Source: Porogramme epimiltina (Eukaryota; Basidiomycota; Agaricomycetes; Polyporales; Polyporaceae). From it: 64,000 bases of DNA. How positions within the stretch are numbered: position 1 is the first letter of the stretch; each line of letters begins with the position of its first letter. A program made the position numbers and the translations under genes. Location of the stretch: positions 1-64,000 of the forward strand of contig FTLJ01000859.1 of assembly GCA_900155495.1 (NCBI GenBank), given 5' to 3'. Below are positions 10,652-21,770 of the stretch, in pieces. The notes below the pieces were generated by a model that was not told the DNA's origin, searched no databases, and saw only the letters and a program-made list of their open reading frames with translations.

Positions 10652-12027
10652 CTATGACATGAGTCCCCGGGCGCGGCGGTCGAACAGCTCCTTCAAAGAC
10701 GCTCCAAGAATATTCGGGTATCTGGCCATGGACTGACGGAGTTTCAGCATCTCTTCGAACCGCTGGATCTTGTCCGGAGCGGCTTGGAGGTCAAATGCAT
10801 TCTTCTGTATCATGCCCTATGAGTTACTATCGTTCTAGTATAACAAAAATGGCGACTGCTTACGGCTTCCGCCTCGCGCTTCGCACGCGCCTCAGCACGC
10901 ATCTTATTGAGCTCTTTCCTCCGCTCTTCCTCTTTCTGCTTCCTGTTGAGGCCAGAATTCGGTGTGGATGTGCCTGGCTTTAGACTGGTCAGCAATACCC
11001 TTCATGAGCCAGGCCGACCGCACTCACAGTGCTTCTGAAGAGTTCGGAGTACACGGCAGAGTCGAGAAGATTGACATCCGTAGATGCCCCAGCAGGTTTA
11101 CGGGCACCGACTTGGTTACTCGTCGGTGCTGGGGTAAGGGCCTCTCGCTTCTCTGCTGGTGGGACTGCTGCGGCAGCCTTTTGTACCGCCGGTGTAGACG
11201 ATCCTGCAGAGCTTGACCCGGGCTGTTTATTCTTTTTAATAGGCGGCAACTTGCGCTTCTTCGGGATAGGATCGTCCAAAGGATCCGGTACGTTCTTCGC
11301 GTCGCGCTTGGCCGTGTCGAGAGACGGGGCAGGAGGGGGCTTACGCTCATCGCGGAAGATGTCTTCTTCCGACTCCTCTTCGTCCACCCTGGCCACCCTT
11401 GCCTTCCCACCCGCCCTGCCAGCCGTTGCCCGAGTAGCCTTTCCCTTCAAGCTCCTCTTGCTCGACCCGACGTCCGACCCGGGGTCAAAATCCTCGTCGC
11501 TTGTCACCACAACAACAGGTTCGTTGACCTCTTCGTCTGAGTCTGTAAACACCACCGACCGCTTCACCTTCTTCGTCGGCTTGATCTGCCTTGGTGGTCT
11601 CTCCCATTCCCTTTCTCTCTCCTTCTCCTTTGAACGACCTGGGAGGCGTAGCTTGACGCTACTGGTAGCAACCGGGGACATAGGTCGTGAGCCACTGGGC
11701 TGAGGATCAGGAAGGAAGCGGGCGTCTTCGATGTCGCCGTCGACGTCAACATCAATGTCCTCATCTACCGCAGCGTCTCCTTCGCCCGAGTCGGCCGAGG
11801 CCCCTCTGCTTGTGGTCTTAGCCCTCTTCTTTCGAGGCTGCTTCTCATAGAACGTGTCTCCCGCGTCGTCTTCGTCCTCATCATCTGTGTAAGCTATTCG
11901 CTGGGCCCTCCGCTTGCTCGGGCGCGACTCGGTCGCTTGCTATGCAGTGGAATCAGACCTGTGACTCATAAATAGCACTGAGAATTTATACCATGCTATT
12001 CTTGTTGATCTTTATCTTGAGAGACAT
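10652..12027 (-). CDS. Predicted nuclear protein with charged low-complexity regions
   Basis: At least four exons. The first (12027-11992) encodes MSLKIKINKNSM. The second encodes a basic motif RPSKRRAQR followed by strongly acidic runs (DDEDEDDAG, DEDIDVDVDGDIED), several basic clusters that resemble nuclear localisation signals (KQPRKKRAK, PKKRKLPPIKKNK), Ser/Pro/Ala-rich linkers, and a segment DVNLLDSAVYSELFRSTV. The C-terminus is a charged predicted coiled coil (RKQKEEERRKELNKMRAEA) followed by a folded-looking end (KIQRFEEMLKLRQSMARYPNILGASLKELFDRRARG). The composition suggests a chromatin- or transcription-associated protein. I do not recognise the family with confidence; an INO80-type accessory subunit was considered but no PAPA-1 motif is clear. 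Confidence 0.75.
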
Positions 12028-12472
12028 GGTTCTATTGAGACGAGGGGATGGTGGTAATAGACTGGAATGTGGCACAGTGGCGTAATATACAAGCGCCCAT
12101 CAACCCTGTTCCGTTCGACTGGAGCATCCGTGTTACGTCATAAATAATATACAGGTCCCTCGTTTCGCAAGGATTTCGTGGCTCAACCCAACACTTGGCA
12201 CAAATGTTTAGATAAGAAAGAAGAGGGGGAGGATAATGAAGCTGAGAAGGTGAGGAGAGCTATCTGGGCATTGGACATGGCGAAGTCTAAGGTACGATTG
12301 GAAAGAAGGCCACAAGAAAAGGATCTGGCAGCTTGTTGCTTGGCTAATGGCTCAGCACTCCATGTCATTCTCAATAACAGTTTATCGTATTTACATGCAC
12401 TAACTAAACGTCAACTCCTATACTGGTACCGAGTCACGCAACTGACCAGCTCGTGGTTACACCACCTCAACA
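12028..12472. other. Spacer, nothing recognised
   Basis: Lies between the start of the nuclear protein gene and the stop of the dioxygenase gene, both on the minus strand. A 103-codon plus-strand frame at 12178-12489 starts at GTG and has no recognisable motif. It probably holds the 3' untranslated region of the dioxygenase gene and the promoter of the nuclear protein gene. Confidence 0.5.
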
Positions 12473-13539
12473 CTAGGTTACAGGTATAACGGTAGCAGCG
12501 AGATCAACCCCCTCGGCCCGTTTCTGCCTTGCCGCCTCCAGGCGACGCTTCTCCTCTTCGATCATCTTCGCCTGTATCCCGATCCGGGCGGGCGTGATGG
12601 TACGACGGGGAGAGGTGGGCTCAAATGCGAGACGATCCACGCCAAGCGCTCGGAGGGTTGTACGCTCGACGAGGCTGTAGTCAGAGGGGTCCGCGCGGTC
12701 AAAGCAGAACGGCGTGCGCAGGGAGACACGCGGGTTCGTGATCACGCGCGGCACACGAAGCAGGTTCGGGGACGCAGAATGCGGCATGAGCGGGTGGAGG
12801 AGAACGACATCGCCGACGGATCCGGTGAGCTCGACGAAATGGGTGCATTTGGCGGTCTCGACGATCTGACAACGGTACCCAGGATCCGTGGAGGGATCGA
12901 GTTTGCTTCCTGGGATGAGAGTGGGGGAGGTGGAGGGAACGAAGGCGCATCCATGGGGGACGACGCCTTCAGGGTGTGCCGCGAGGTAGCGTGCGACTGG
13001 TGCGAGGCCATCTGGAGCAATGTACGTCGCGCCCCCACCTGGCGCTATGTCGGAGAATATGGGGATGGCAAGGAGGGCTTGCTCAGGCGAGTCGAGAAAG
13101 TGAACAAAGAAATCCCCGTCGACGTGCCAGTTGACAAGAGATGCGCCCGTGGGTGATGCTGAACCAAACACAGAAGATCCGTTTGACGAAGGCGGTAGGC
13201 CTAAGTTCACAATGAAGGAGTCGCCCCAAGCAGACGATGCGTCATCAATAACGTCTTCTCCCAGGAGGTCCTTCATGACCTCCCACGCCTAATAAGGGGA
13301 ACTGTTCAGCGCGGTTCAACGAATTGCCCAGTGCAGGGACGGATGCGGTTATGAGGACTTACACGAGGAGCGAAATCGGCAACAGGCTTGAGCCTGTGAT
13401 AGGGCATGTGGGTACGTTCGAGGTTCCACGTCGACTTGTCATTGGGGTCAAGGTCGAGTCGGACCCAAAGATGCTTTGTGAATTCCGCTGCTTGTTCACG
13501 AGAGAATGCTTCCTTCACGACAAGGTAGCCATTCTCCAT
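12473..13539 (-). CDS. Phytanoyl-CoA dioxygenase (PhyH) family protein
   Basis: Non-haem Fe(II)/2-oxoglutarate-dependent dioxygenase. Two exons with a GTAAGT...TTAG intron join ADFAPR to AWEV, giving about 330 residues from the ATG at 13539. The iron-binding facial triad is visible: H114 and D116 in NWHVDGDFF, and H229 in HPLMPHSAS, with R250 (VSLRTPF) as the candidate 2-oxoglutarate carboxylate ligand. The N-terminal segment GYLVVKEAFSREQAAEF is the usual PhyH opening. An in-frame stretch continues upstream of the ATG (DWVPLDPKEEEATFF), so a further 5' exon is possible. The C-terminus has a charged helix (QAKMIEEEKRRLEAARQKR). No signal peptide is seen. The substrate is unknown. Confidence 0.85.
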
Positions 13540-14291
13540 GAAAAAGGTAGCCTCCTCCTCTTTAGGATCGAGTGGTACCCAGTCAGCATTTTCCGATTTG
13601 ACGGGTATACACCAAACACATACGTGTGATATGTTGGTGTTTTTGAGTCATTGATCTCCTTGTTATTTGAAGCATGTCTAGACTTAATAGATCCGCGAAG
13701 GAACCACCAGCGAGATGTGACGGGGAACACCGTGAGGGCTGGACAGAGGCTAATCGGATCCCTGCATTAGTTTATATACACCCTACCTGTGTTCATGAGT
13801 CAGCGAGTTCACATCTTCGTACATCGAATCGATCATCGCAGCAGCCTATCCTAGTAGTACGAAGTCGTATTGCTCAGCGCTATTTTCGAAAGGTGCCCAC
13901 AAGAACTAGATCCTGGGACACATGAGTGGGGCACATGAGCGCACAAACGCCGCAGAAGGAGGGATCTCATACCCGGTGCAACATCCCAATGGCTATTCCA
14001 AGACTGTATTTGGCTGCCGTGGGGAAGACTAGCTCGCCGCAAAAAGTCACATGGGTTTTGTGGACCGAAACCTGCAGTCGTTAATTGAGACGAGGTCCTT
14101 TTTTAGCAGATCGAAACCGTATCTCCCACTGCGGCACTCCCCAGAGATACTGAGAAAGAAAACACTCTGCTGGAGACGCAGATGGACATAACCTACAAGA
14201 TGAGATTTTTGGTCGCTCAGCTGCGGAAACATATAAGTGGGCACAAAGCGCCTGAATTGGAGTGTCCACAACATGGCACAAATGGCAGGTA
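13540..14291. other. Spacer, possible 5' end of the dioxygenase gene
   Basis: Probably contains the promoter and perhaps an additional 5' exon of the dioxygenase gene. An imperfect inverted repeat (caccaaacacatacgtgtg and neighbours, about 13611-13655) is present. No independent gene is supported. Confidence 0.5.
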
Positions 14292-14826
14292 CTAATCAGT
14301 GTCGATAAAAATGACCTCCTGTACAGTGTCTGTCATGGCGCTAAGATCAGCCTAGTATCGTGAAAAGTTAGTTGGGTGATGTCGAACGAGCGGATGCAGA
14401 GAACGTACTCCGCCAAGGAAGAAGTGTGCAACGGTGAGGAGTGCAGGGCCGCCGGCAGTACCCTCGGGAACCTGCACGGTGTAGTTCTGGAACTCTGTCG
14501 TGCTGTGACTTCCGGGGATGACTTGAGGGCTGTAGTCGCCCTTCAAGAGGACGTCGAAGAGGCCATCGTCCGGCAGCCCGCTACAACTGCCGCCACACGA
14601 GTGTAGGCCAATGGCGACTGAAACGTCGAAGGAAAAGGTAATGGAACCCTAGAGATGGTATAAGACAAGCCTCTCCGCGAGAAGGGAGAATACATACCGG
14701 ACGTGCGACGGAAACGACGATATCACTGCCGGGTGCGAACGTAGCGTTCGGAGCGGGCTCGGCTATGACAACATTCTGCGCGAAAACGGCAGTTGCGAGA
14801 GAAAGGATAGCTAACGCCAACTTCAT
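14292..14826 (-). CDS. Nis1-like small secreted protein, copy 1
   Basis: Three exons encode a protein of about 150 residues. It begins with a signal peptide (MKLALAILSLATAVFAQ) and continues with an immunoglobulin-like domain of the Nis1 family: PAPNATFAPGSDIVVSVARP, DVSVAIGLHSC, FQNYTVQVPE, LLTVAHFFLGG. The same layout and intron positions occur in the gene at 38940-39473. Nis1 proteins are known from fungal plant pathogens as secreted effectors that provoke cell death, but they are also widespread in saprotrophic basidiomycetes, so no toxicity is implied here. The C-terminal exon (ADLSAMTDTVQEVIFIDTD) differs from the consensus ending seen in copy 2. A TATA box lies about 100 bp upstream. 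Confidence 0.78.
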
Positions 14827-14924
14827 ACCAATAATTGGTAGTACGAGGACTGGATTCAGAAGGGACAAGAGAAAATGGGAGGTCAAGAAGGTCACGTACT
14901 AAACAGCGAGGTCCCTACGACCTC

Positions 14925-14932
14925 CTTTTATA
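14925..14932 (-). promoter_or_regulatory. TATA box (TATAAAAG) of Nis1-like copy 1
   Basis: On the minus strand TATAAAAG lies about 100 bases upstream of the ATG at 14826, a normal distance for a fungal TATA promoter with a short leader. Confidence 0.65.
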
Positions 14933-15177
14933 CAAAATTGCGGCATAGGGATAGAATAGTTACAATGGGCGACGCTCCGTGAATGTGTCCACGCTCCGCA
15001 GGTACTGAACGGGCGCATTGGAGAGCGTACCCCCATGAGGCTAGGGTGCGAAAGCCATGGGCACTGTCCGGTCTACAGGGGTCACGCTGTGTTTCATCTA
15101 GGGATTGCTGTGCGCACTGGATGTATGAAGAGTAATGGAGGTGTTCAAGCTTACTCCATCCGAGTACATATGCCTTG

Positions 15178-15238
15178 GGCGGTCCGCCGTGGGTCACCGT
15201 TTCATTGAGAGTGGTGACATATTCTGCGGCGGTCCGCC
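15178..15238. promoter_or_regulatory. Paired GGCGGTCCGCC elements
   Basis: The 11-mer GGCGGTCCGCC occurs at 15178-15188 and again at 15228-15238. Each contains a CGG-N-CCG inverted core like those bound by Zn2Cys6 regulators. Between them a GTCACC/GGTGAC inverted pair is present. Function is inferred only. Confidence 0.45.
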
Positions 15239-15702
15239 CTGTGTGAAAACGCTAAGATGGTTTTGAAACATGTAGTCCATGCGCGACGTGCGGCTCATCC
15301 ACTATTTATATATATCAGTACGAGTAGCCACGGCAGAAGGACAGAGCTTGCCTCAGAAGTGGTCAGCATAGGTGGCTACCAGCCTATTGACATGCACGTT
15401 GTACCACGCGACACAAAGAGCTATTATTGTCGCAGTAGTGGAAATTGTCTAGTGAGGGTGCATAGAAGAGGAGGTCCCAGGAGGGTCAAGTCTAAGCTGG
15501 AAATAGCCTCGGTGTGAGCGAGGACACTCGGCGTCTATACAACTAGAGTTGTAGGCTTGCTTCTCCTTGGCTCCTCCACATCACCGTCCTCCTGCTCTCT
15601 GCTTGTGTGGTGTCTTCTAAGGCGACGTGTCAGCCCTCACGTTATCGTATCTGGCGCACCTCCCAAATAACAACTATATCGAGTTTCGTGGGTCACAAAA
15701 CC

Positions 15703-17198
15703 ATGACTGCTATCCCCACAGGCTTCCGTGCGTTGCCACTCCCGCTGGCTCAGCTCTCCCTTGCCGCCGTCCTCAAGTGTGGCCAGTCATTCCGATGGAG
15801 CGTTTTCCCTTTGCATCATGGACAGATGTCTTTTGGTCCAGATGTCCCTACGCACGAGTATCGTCTATGTCTCCGAGACCGTGTAGTCTGCCTCCGTCAG
15901 TCTCCCGACACACTCTTTTACCGCTCCGCCTTCCCTCCAGGGCCCCATAGAAATGAAGACCTTGAAGCAAGAGAAGCGGAGACCCTGATGTGGATACGTG
16001 ACTATTTCCAGCTTGACATTGACCTGGTAGGACTGTACCAACAATGGGGTACGTTGGACCCTGTCTTCCGGCGGTTCCAGGATCGCTTCGAAGGGATTAG
16101 GATGCTTAGACAAGACCCGTTTGAGAACCTCATATCGTACGTCTGGCCCTTTGAAAATGTGTATCTCGTGATGCTCATACGGTATGGAAGTTTCATCTGC
16201 TCCTCTAATAACAACATATCCCGCATAACGAAGATGGTCAAGTCATTGTGTTACGCTTACTCGCCGTCTCTTGTCACACTGCCGCCACCCACTGGTCTTG
16301 AAGCGAACGAGGAAGCATATCATCCGTTCCCCTCACCTTCTGCCCTCGCCGCTCCCGAAGTGACTGCCAAGTTACGCGCCCTTGGATTCGGCTACCGCGC
16401 AGACTTCATCCAGAAGACGGCTACTATGTTGGTGGAGACCCACGGAACATCCAGAGATGACAAGACGTCAATGGAGTCCTCAGAGAAATGGCTTTTGACC
16501 CTGAGAGGGCTGAGCACACCGGAGGCGCGGTCCGAGTTGCTCAAATTTATGGGGGTCGGCCGCAAGGTCGCAGATTGCATTTTACTTATGAGTCTAGACA
16601 AGGTGAGTATCACCGTATTGTTACTGTTGCGAACAAGCGTGGTTGACCATTGACCATCCTACAGAGAGAAGTGATACCCGTCGACACGCATGTTCACCAA
16701 ATCGCCATCAAACATTACGGCCTTCGTGGTTCACCAAAGGCCGGCACGATGTCTCCGAAGTTGTATGACGAAGTGAGTGCGAAGTTGGGTACGGTGTGGG
16801 GTGAGTATGCAGGATGGGCACATTCAGTACGTACACATTCCTTGTGTCGATTGCAGAGCATTACGATTGAGCAAATGCAGGTCCTTTTCACCGCCGACCT
16901 CAAGTCTTTTGCCTCCTATGGCCTCCCTTCGCCTTCGGTTCCCCCTTCCCCTGTTCTCACTCCGGACAGAGGTTCAACAGTATCTGAAGACAGTCCAGGG
17001 CCCTCTACCCCTCTACCGCCATCGTCAAAGAAGCGAAAACAAGTTCACCCCAAAAGGACAGACATGAAGAACTTTACAACGTCGACCGAGAAGGACGAAA
17101 CCCTCGCACAACTGGAGCCGGCTGAGAAGCTGTCGAATATAACAGAAGACATGTCTTTGGTCGATAGAGTAAAGAGGAGAAGACGTGGAGTGTCGTGA
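15703..17198 (+). CDS. OGG1: 8-oxoguanine DNA glycosylase
   Basis: Bifunctional base-excision repair glycosylase/AP lyase removing 8-oxoguanine from DNA, expected in nucleus and mitochondria. Exons 15703-16136, 16191-16602, 16665-16826 and 16881-17198 give 441 residues. The N-terminal domain has the LSLAAVLKCGQSFRW motif. The helix-hairpin-helix GPD motif is GVGRKVADC with the catalytic lysine K270, and the catalytic aspartate is D289 in PVDTHVHQ, the same 19-residue spacing as in the human enzyme. SFICSSNNNISRI, a hallmark segment, is created by splicing out 16137-16190. The C-terminal 70 residues are Ser/Pro-rich and end in a basic cluster (RVKRRRRGVS) that can serve as a nuclear signal. 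N-myristoyltransferase follows 294 bp downstream on the same strand. Confidence 0.95.
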
Positions 17199-17492
17199 GG
17201 GCGTTGTCCGTAGTAGATATTTCTTGTGTCTTATTTTATTGTGTATTCTTAATAGTCAAGCTCGGATTCCGTACTCTACCAGCGATTGCACTACGAGTAC
17301 TGATTAGATCTAAGTATACACCTCCGTTTCCGAGAATCACGGGGCACGCTGAAGCGCTGAAGTACGACTGCAGTGTGCACAGTGCACCAACGCCGCGTCA
17401 TTTCACAGACGCTCATATCTGCGAGTGTCAAATACCTCCCGCCTGCTGCGCTCTCCTGCATTCATCCCTCTACATCCACCTCATCAATCGCG

Positions 17493-19587
17493 ATGTCCGA
17501 ACCATCTACGTCCCAGCTCAAGGCGAAAGAAAAGGCGGCCGAGTCCGAGCCGATCGACGCGGGCGCGCACTCCGACGAGGGCGACGAGGGCTCTGAAGGC
17601 TCAGCTGCTGACACCGTCGCAGGTTCCTCCACCGGGCAGGCACCGTCCACGGCGAGCAAGAAGAAGAAAAAGAAGCGGTCGAAGGCAGCCAAGGCGCTGA
17701 GCGCGCTGCGTCCTGGAGGCAGCAAGGACGAGATCTCTGACGACGTTGTCAATATTGTACTCGACAAGGTCCGCGCTGAGGGCGGCGAGGCCGCGGCTGT
17801 GGCAGACCCGGAGTCGGTCAAGAAGGCTTTGGAGCAATTGAAACTGCGAGAGTTTTTGCAGGGCAAAACAGGCCTCGGGGGAAAGAACAAGAAGGAAACG
17901 GGAGGGCATAAGGTGTGTAGAGCTTTCGTTTGCATGGGGTGATCTCATCGGGCTCGCGATAGTTTTGGTCGACGCAACCCGTCCCGCAGCTAGGTGAGTT
18001 TTTGACATGTTTACCAGGCTATAAGTATGCTCAGATTCATGTAGGCGAGGCACCCGCTGAGGTAGATGGGTACATTGAGCCTTCACTGCCGAGAGAGCAG
18101 GTCCGTCAAGACCCGTACCCACTACCCAAGGAGTTTACATGGTCTACCCTGGACATCACTAAACCCGCTGAGGTATGAGCTCTCGGACTCGAGACATAAC
18201 AGAAATTGATATCGTTTCCTATAGCTGAGGGAGCTATACGAGCTTCTCTCCGCTAATTACGTCGAAGATGACGACGCCTCCTTCCGTTTCCAGTACTCTG
18301 CTGAATTCCTCTCATGGGCACTGATGCCGCCAGGCTTCCACAAGGAATGGCACATTGGTGTACGGGTGACTTCAACTAAGAGGCTGGTAGCTTTCATCTC
18401 CGGTGTCCCAATACAAGTGCGTGTCAGGGAAAAGTGAGCATTTCGTTTACCCTCCGATGTCGAGTATCACTGATTTACTGACTTAACCTCTGTGCAGCAA
18501 CATCGACGCGAGCGAGGTCAATTTCCTCTGTGTACACAAGAAATTGCGCTCGAAGCGGTTAGCACCTGTCCTGATCAAGGAGGTGACCCGTCAATGCAAT
18601 CTCAAGGGCGTCTTCCAGGCGTTATACACAGCTGGCGCATTCCTCCCCACACCCGTGACAAGCTGCCAGTACGCAGTTTCTCAGTCAATTCATGAAACAT
18701 CATATTAACACTTCTGATATAGGTACTACCACCGATGCCTGAACATCCCCAAGCTTGTGGATGTCCGATTCACAGGCGTTCCTTCCACCATGACACTCGC
18801 GCGCATGATTCGCCTGCATAAGGTGCCGGACCGGCCCCGCCTGCTGGACCAGGGCCTCCGCGAAATGGTCGATGAAGATGTAAAGCAAGTTGGCGAGCTG
18901 TTCGCGCGCTACATGGATCGATTCCATATGTCTCCCATATACAATGACGACGAAATCCTCCACCAGTTCTTAAGCGGGCGTGGTAATGGCCCTCGTGGAC
19001 CGGACAGCTGGAAGACAAGGCGGGAAGGGCAGGTTGTTTGGACCTATGTCGTTGAGGTAAGCATTCTTTCGATTTCCTTCTCACGACTGCTACTAACCCC
19101 TCTGCCGTACCCTCCGTCAGAACCCGAATACACACAAAATCACCGACTTCTTCTCGTTCTACTCGTTGCCTTCGACGATTATCCACCATGATCGCCACAA
19201 GCTGCTCGACGCTGCTTATCTCTTCTACTACGCGACCGAGGTCGCGTTCGAGCCCGGCGCGGAGGCGACCGGCCGCCTCAAGAAGCGTCTAGAAGAGCTC
19301 ATCGGCGATGCACTCGTAGTGGCGAATAACTCTAACTTCGACGTTCTCAACGCGATGACGCTCATGGACAATGTCTCATTCCTCAGAGACATGAAGGTGC
19401 GCACATCTGATTGTCATGGGCCGTGAGGAAGCTTCATGCTGACAGTCCATCTTCCACATTACAGTTTGGTCAGGGAGATGGATTGCTCAATTTCTATCTG
19501 TATAACTGGCGTACGGCACCCTTGGCAGGTGTGACACCTGTAGGCGATGTTCCTGCAGGAAAGGGGGTGGGCGTAGTGATGTTGTAG
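17493..19587 (+). CDS. NMT1: Glycylpeptide N-tetradecanoyltransferase (N-myristoyltransferase)
   Basis: Transfers myristate from myristoyl-CoA to N-terminal glycine of proteins such as Arf GTPases; cytosolic and ribosome-associated. The N-terminal exon has acidic and Lys-rich low complexity ([18 protein letters not shown]), as in other fungal and animal enzymes. The catalytic core is then recognisable: [97 protein letters not shown]. It ends in GVGVVML, whose terminal carboxylate is the catalytic base in this family. The gene is split by at least seven short introns. It converges with UFD1, their stops 281 bp apart. Confidence 0.96.
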
Positions 19588-19868
19588 AAGTAGAAATAGT
19601 CATCTGGACACGCGTGTGTTGTAGGACCTTCGTCTTGTATCGCATTTTGTGTATTAAAACACGGTCTATTGGGGGAGAGTAAATCATACATGCGCGTTGA
19701 GTGGATACAGGCACATCGCGTCGTAAAGGCATCGTCCTCGGACTATCAACACATGGAGAGGTACTAGCGGAAGGGAGGTGCAACGGTCGTGTAAGGGTGT
19801 TCATCATCAGAGTTCGTGAACTGCAGAAATGCAAGATACCAACGAAGCTAGGGACGACGGGGTGACAA

Positions 19869-21571
19869 CTAATCACTATCATACTCGAAGTAGTCCTCGT
19901 CCTCGTCCACCCCAAAGTCCGGCGTTGGGCTGCGCTCTCGCTCGACCTGTTGCCGCCCGTTGCGATTGGGCGGAACTGGGATGGACGCCCCTCCTACACC
20001 GAAGGACCGTGGCGCTGTATGCGGCTGCGAAGGGCGAGAACCTAATTTCTGCCCGCCAGAACCCCAAGAGGCCGAAGATGAGTCCTCCTCTTTGGCCTTG
20101 CCCTTTGCCGATGCCGAAGGTTGTGACCTCCCGGTCAACGTGTTGCCTGCTCCTGAGAACGAATTGGGCTAAACGGCGTGAGGTAAGCTTGTTGGTCCGC
20201 AAATTATAGAGTGGGCAGTACCTCTGACTGTGGCGCGGCGGGCTGCTGGGGCGCAACGTATGGCTGGACGGGGAACCCGAAGAAAAGTTGTCCAAACGGC
20301 AAATTTAGAGGGGCCGGAGCGGAGGAGTCATTTTCGAGACTCTCATTCGTGACGACACGGTATTTGCTGAGACCAACGTCAATATAACGAGTGAATAGTA
20401 AGCTGAGGATACACTTACTCAGTGCGGATGATCTTGCTTCCTTCGGGAGCTTCTTCAGGTTTCCTGTGGCTTATGCCCTTGCCCTTCGTCTTCCGGCCAC
20501 CCAGGGTCTCGCCTTTGCCCTTGAAGCTTTCCCAATGGTCGCCATCCTTGCTGATACCTCCGCCTCTAGGCGCACCTCCAGCAAAGCCACCGGCCATCGA
20601 GGAACCGGGACGCGAGGAACCAGGTGTAGAGGAACTCAAGTCGATGTTAAGCTTCGAGGCCATTGTAGCCTGGGGAGCCGCCTTCGGTCGCTCAGGCTCG
20701 ACATAGCCGACCGGAGGGGCGAAGTCGACCTCTAAATCCGTGTCGATGACGTTGATTCCTTCGCCTCCAGGCTGTGTCTCCATAACAAGTAGACCAAAAA
20801 CGATAGAGTTGTAGGAGATCTCCACAATGTCGCCTTGTGTGAGCGCAGAGAAATTGCGAAGCGCTTGCTCAAGGCTGAGGGCTCGTTCAGAAAACCATGC
20901 GTGACGAGGGAAAAGACAACATACACGGCTTTAGGATCTGAGATCTCCAAGAAGTCCACCGTTTGAGCCTGCAACTTCACCAACTTTCCCTTTGGCAGAT
21001 CACAACCACTTATACGGATGGGGTCGCCTTCGTTCAAGCGCAAGGTTTGCATCATCCACTGTGGTAGGTGGACGCACCCCTCTTCGGCGATGAACTCGAG
21101 AACGCCGGCGTGAGTGGAGGCGGCAGGGTTCGCAGGGTTACGAAGCTTAAACATCCATGGAGATTCAAGATCCATAGAGTGGAGGTTGGCAAGAGCGGAG
21201 CTTGGCATGATGACTATGCATGATCTTCGTTAGTTGTGGAGTATACAGATATCTGGGAGGACGCACTCTTGCCACCATAGCTGAGGTTGTCTCTGGGTCG
21301 CCCCGGGAGCATTGCGACACTGTAAGCCCTGAAGTATTCATCGTATGATTGAGGATTTGGCCTGCCTACGCGACCACCGAGGTGTCCCATTTGTCTGCAA
21401 TACTAGTGAACACAATTCGTTCCGGGGAGGCGAGGAGTACATACTGGGCGAATTGGGCGAAAAGGCCTCCGGGATGTCCGGCACCGAACTGATCTTGACC
21501 ACCGAACTACACGACAGTCCGGAGTGAGTTTCTGGAGAGTATAGTAGCCTTTGATGACATACGAAGTCCAT
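19869..21571 (-). CDS. UFD1: Ubiquitin fusion degradation protein 1
   Basis: Cofactor of the Cdc48/p97 ATPase with Npl4 in ER-associated and other ubiquitin-dependent degradation. The start lies in a 9-nt coding exon (MDF) at 21571; the following short exons give FGGQDQFGAGHPGGLFAQF and then the strongly conserved segment YDEYFRAYSVAMLPG, followed by the double-psi barrel (MPSSALANL, FKLRN, GVLEFIAEEGCVHLPQWMM, LEQALRNFSALTQGDIVEI, INVIDTDLEVDF). The C-terminal part is Gly/Ser/Pro-rich with the expected SHP-type segments, ending DEDEDYFEYDSD. It shares a 199-bp head-to-head promoter with CCT4, a plausible proteostasis pairing. Confidence 0.95.
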
Positions 21572-21770
21572 GGCGAAGTGACGCGAAGAGGGTAAGGAAA
21601 TGGTCAGGGACAAGACGATATAAGGATGGCCACTACAGGGACGCGTAGCCACAACGCGTAATCCCGGGCGTCTCATATCACGTGGCCCATTATCCTTGGG
21701 CGCCTGTTCCGCGTTTTCGACACTCGCGTCCTGGAATCCGAGTCTGCATTCAATCCGCCCTCTGATCGCC

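Larger units (their letters stand above)
14827..15702. promoter_or_regulatory. Divergent intergenic region, Nis1-like gene and OGG1
   Basis: 876 bp between divergent starts. It contains the minus-strand TATA box of the Nis1-like gene, a pair of GGCGGTCCGCC elements 50 bp apart, and a pyrimidine-rich tract before OGG1 (about 15560-15605). No gene is supported. Confidence 0.5.

Noticed and set aside
12178..12489. 103-codon plus-strand frame
   Set aside because: It starts at GTG, has no motif and overlaps the end of the dioxygenase gene.
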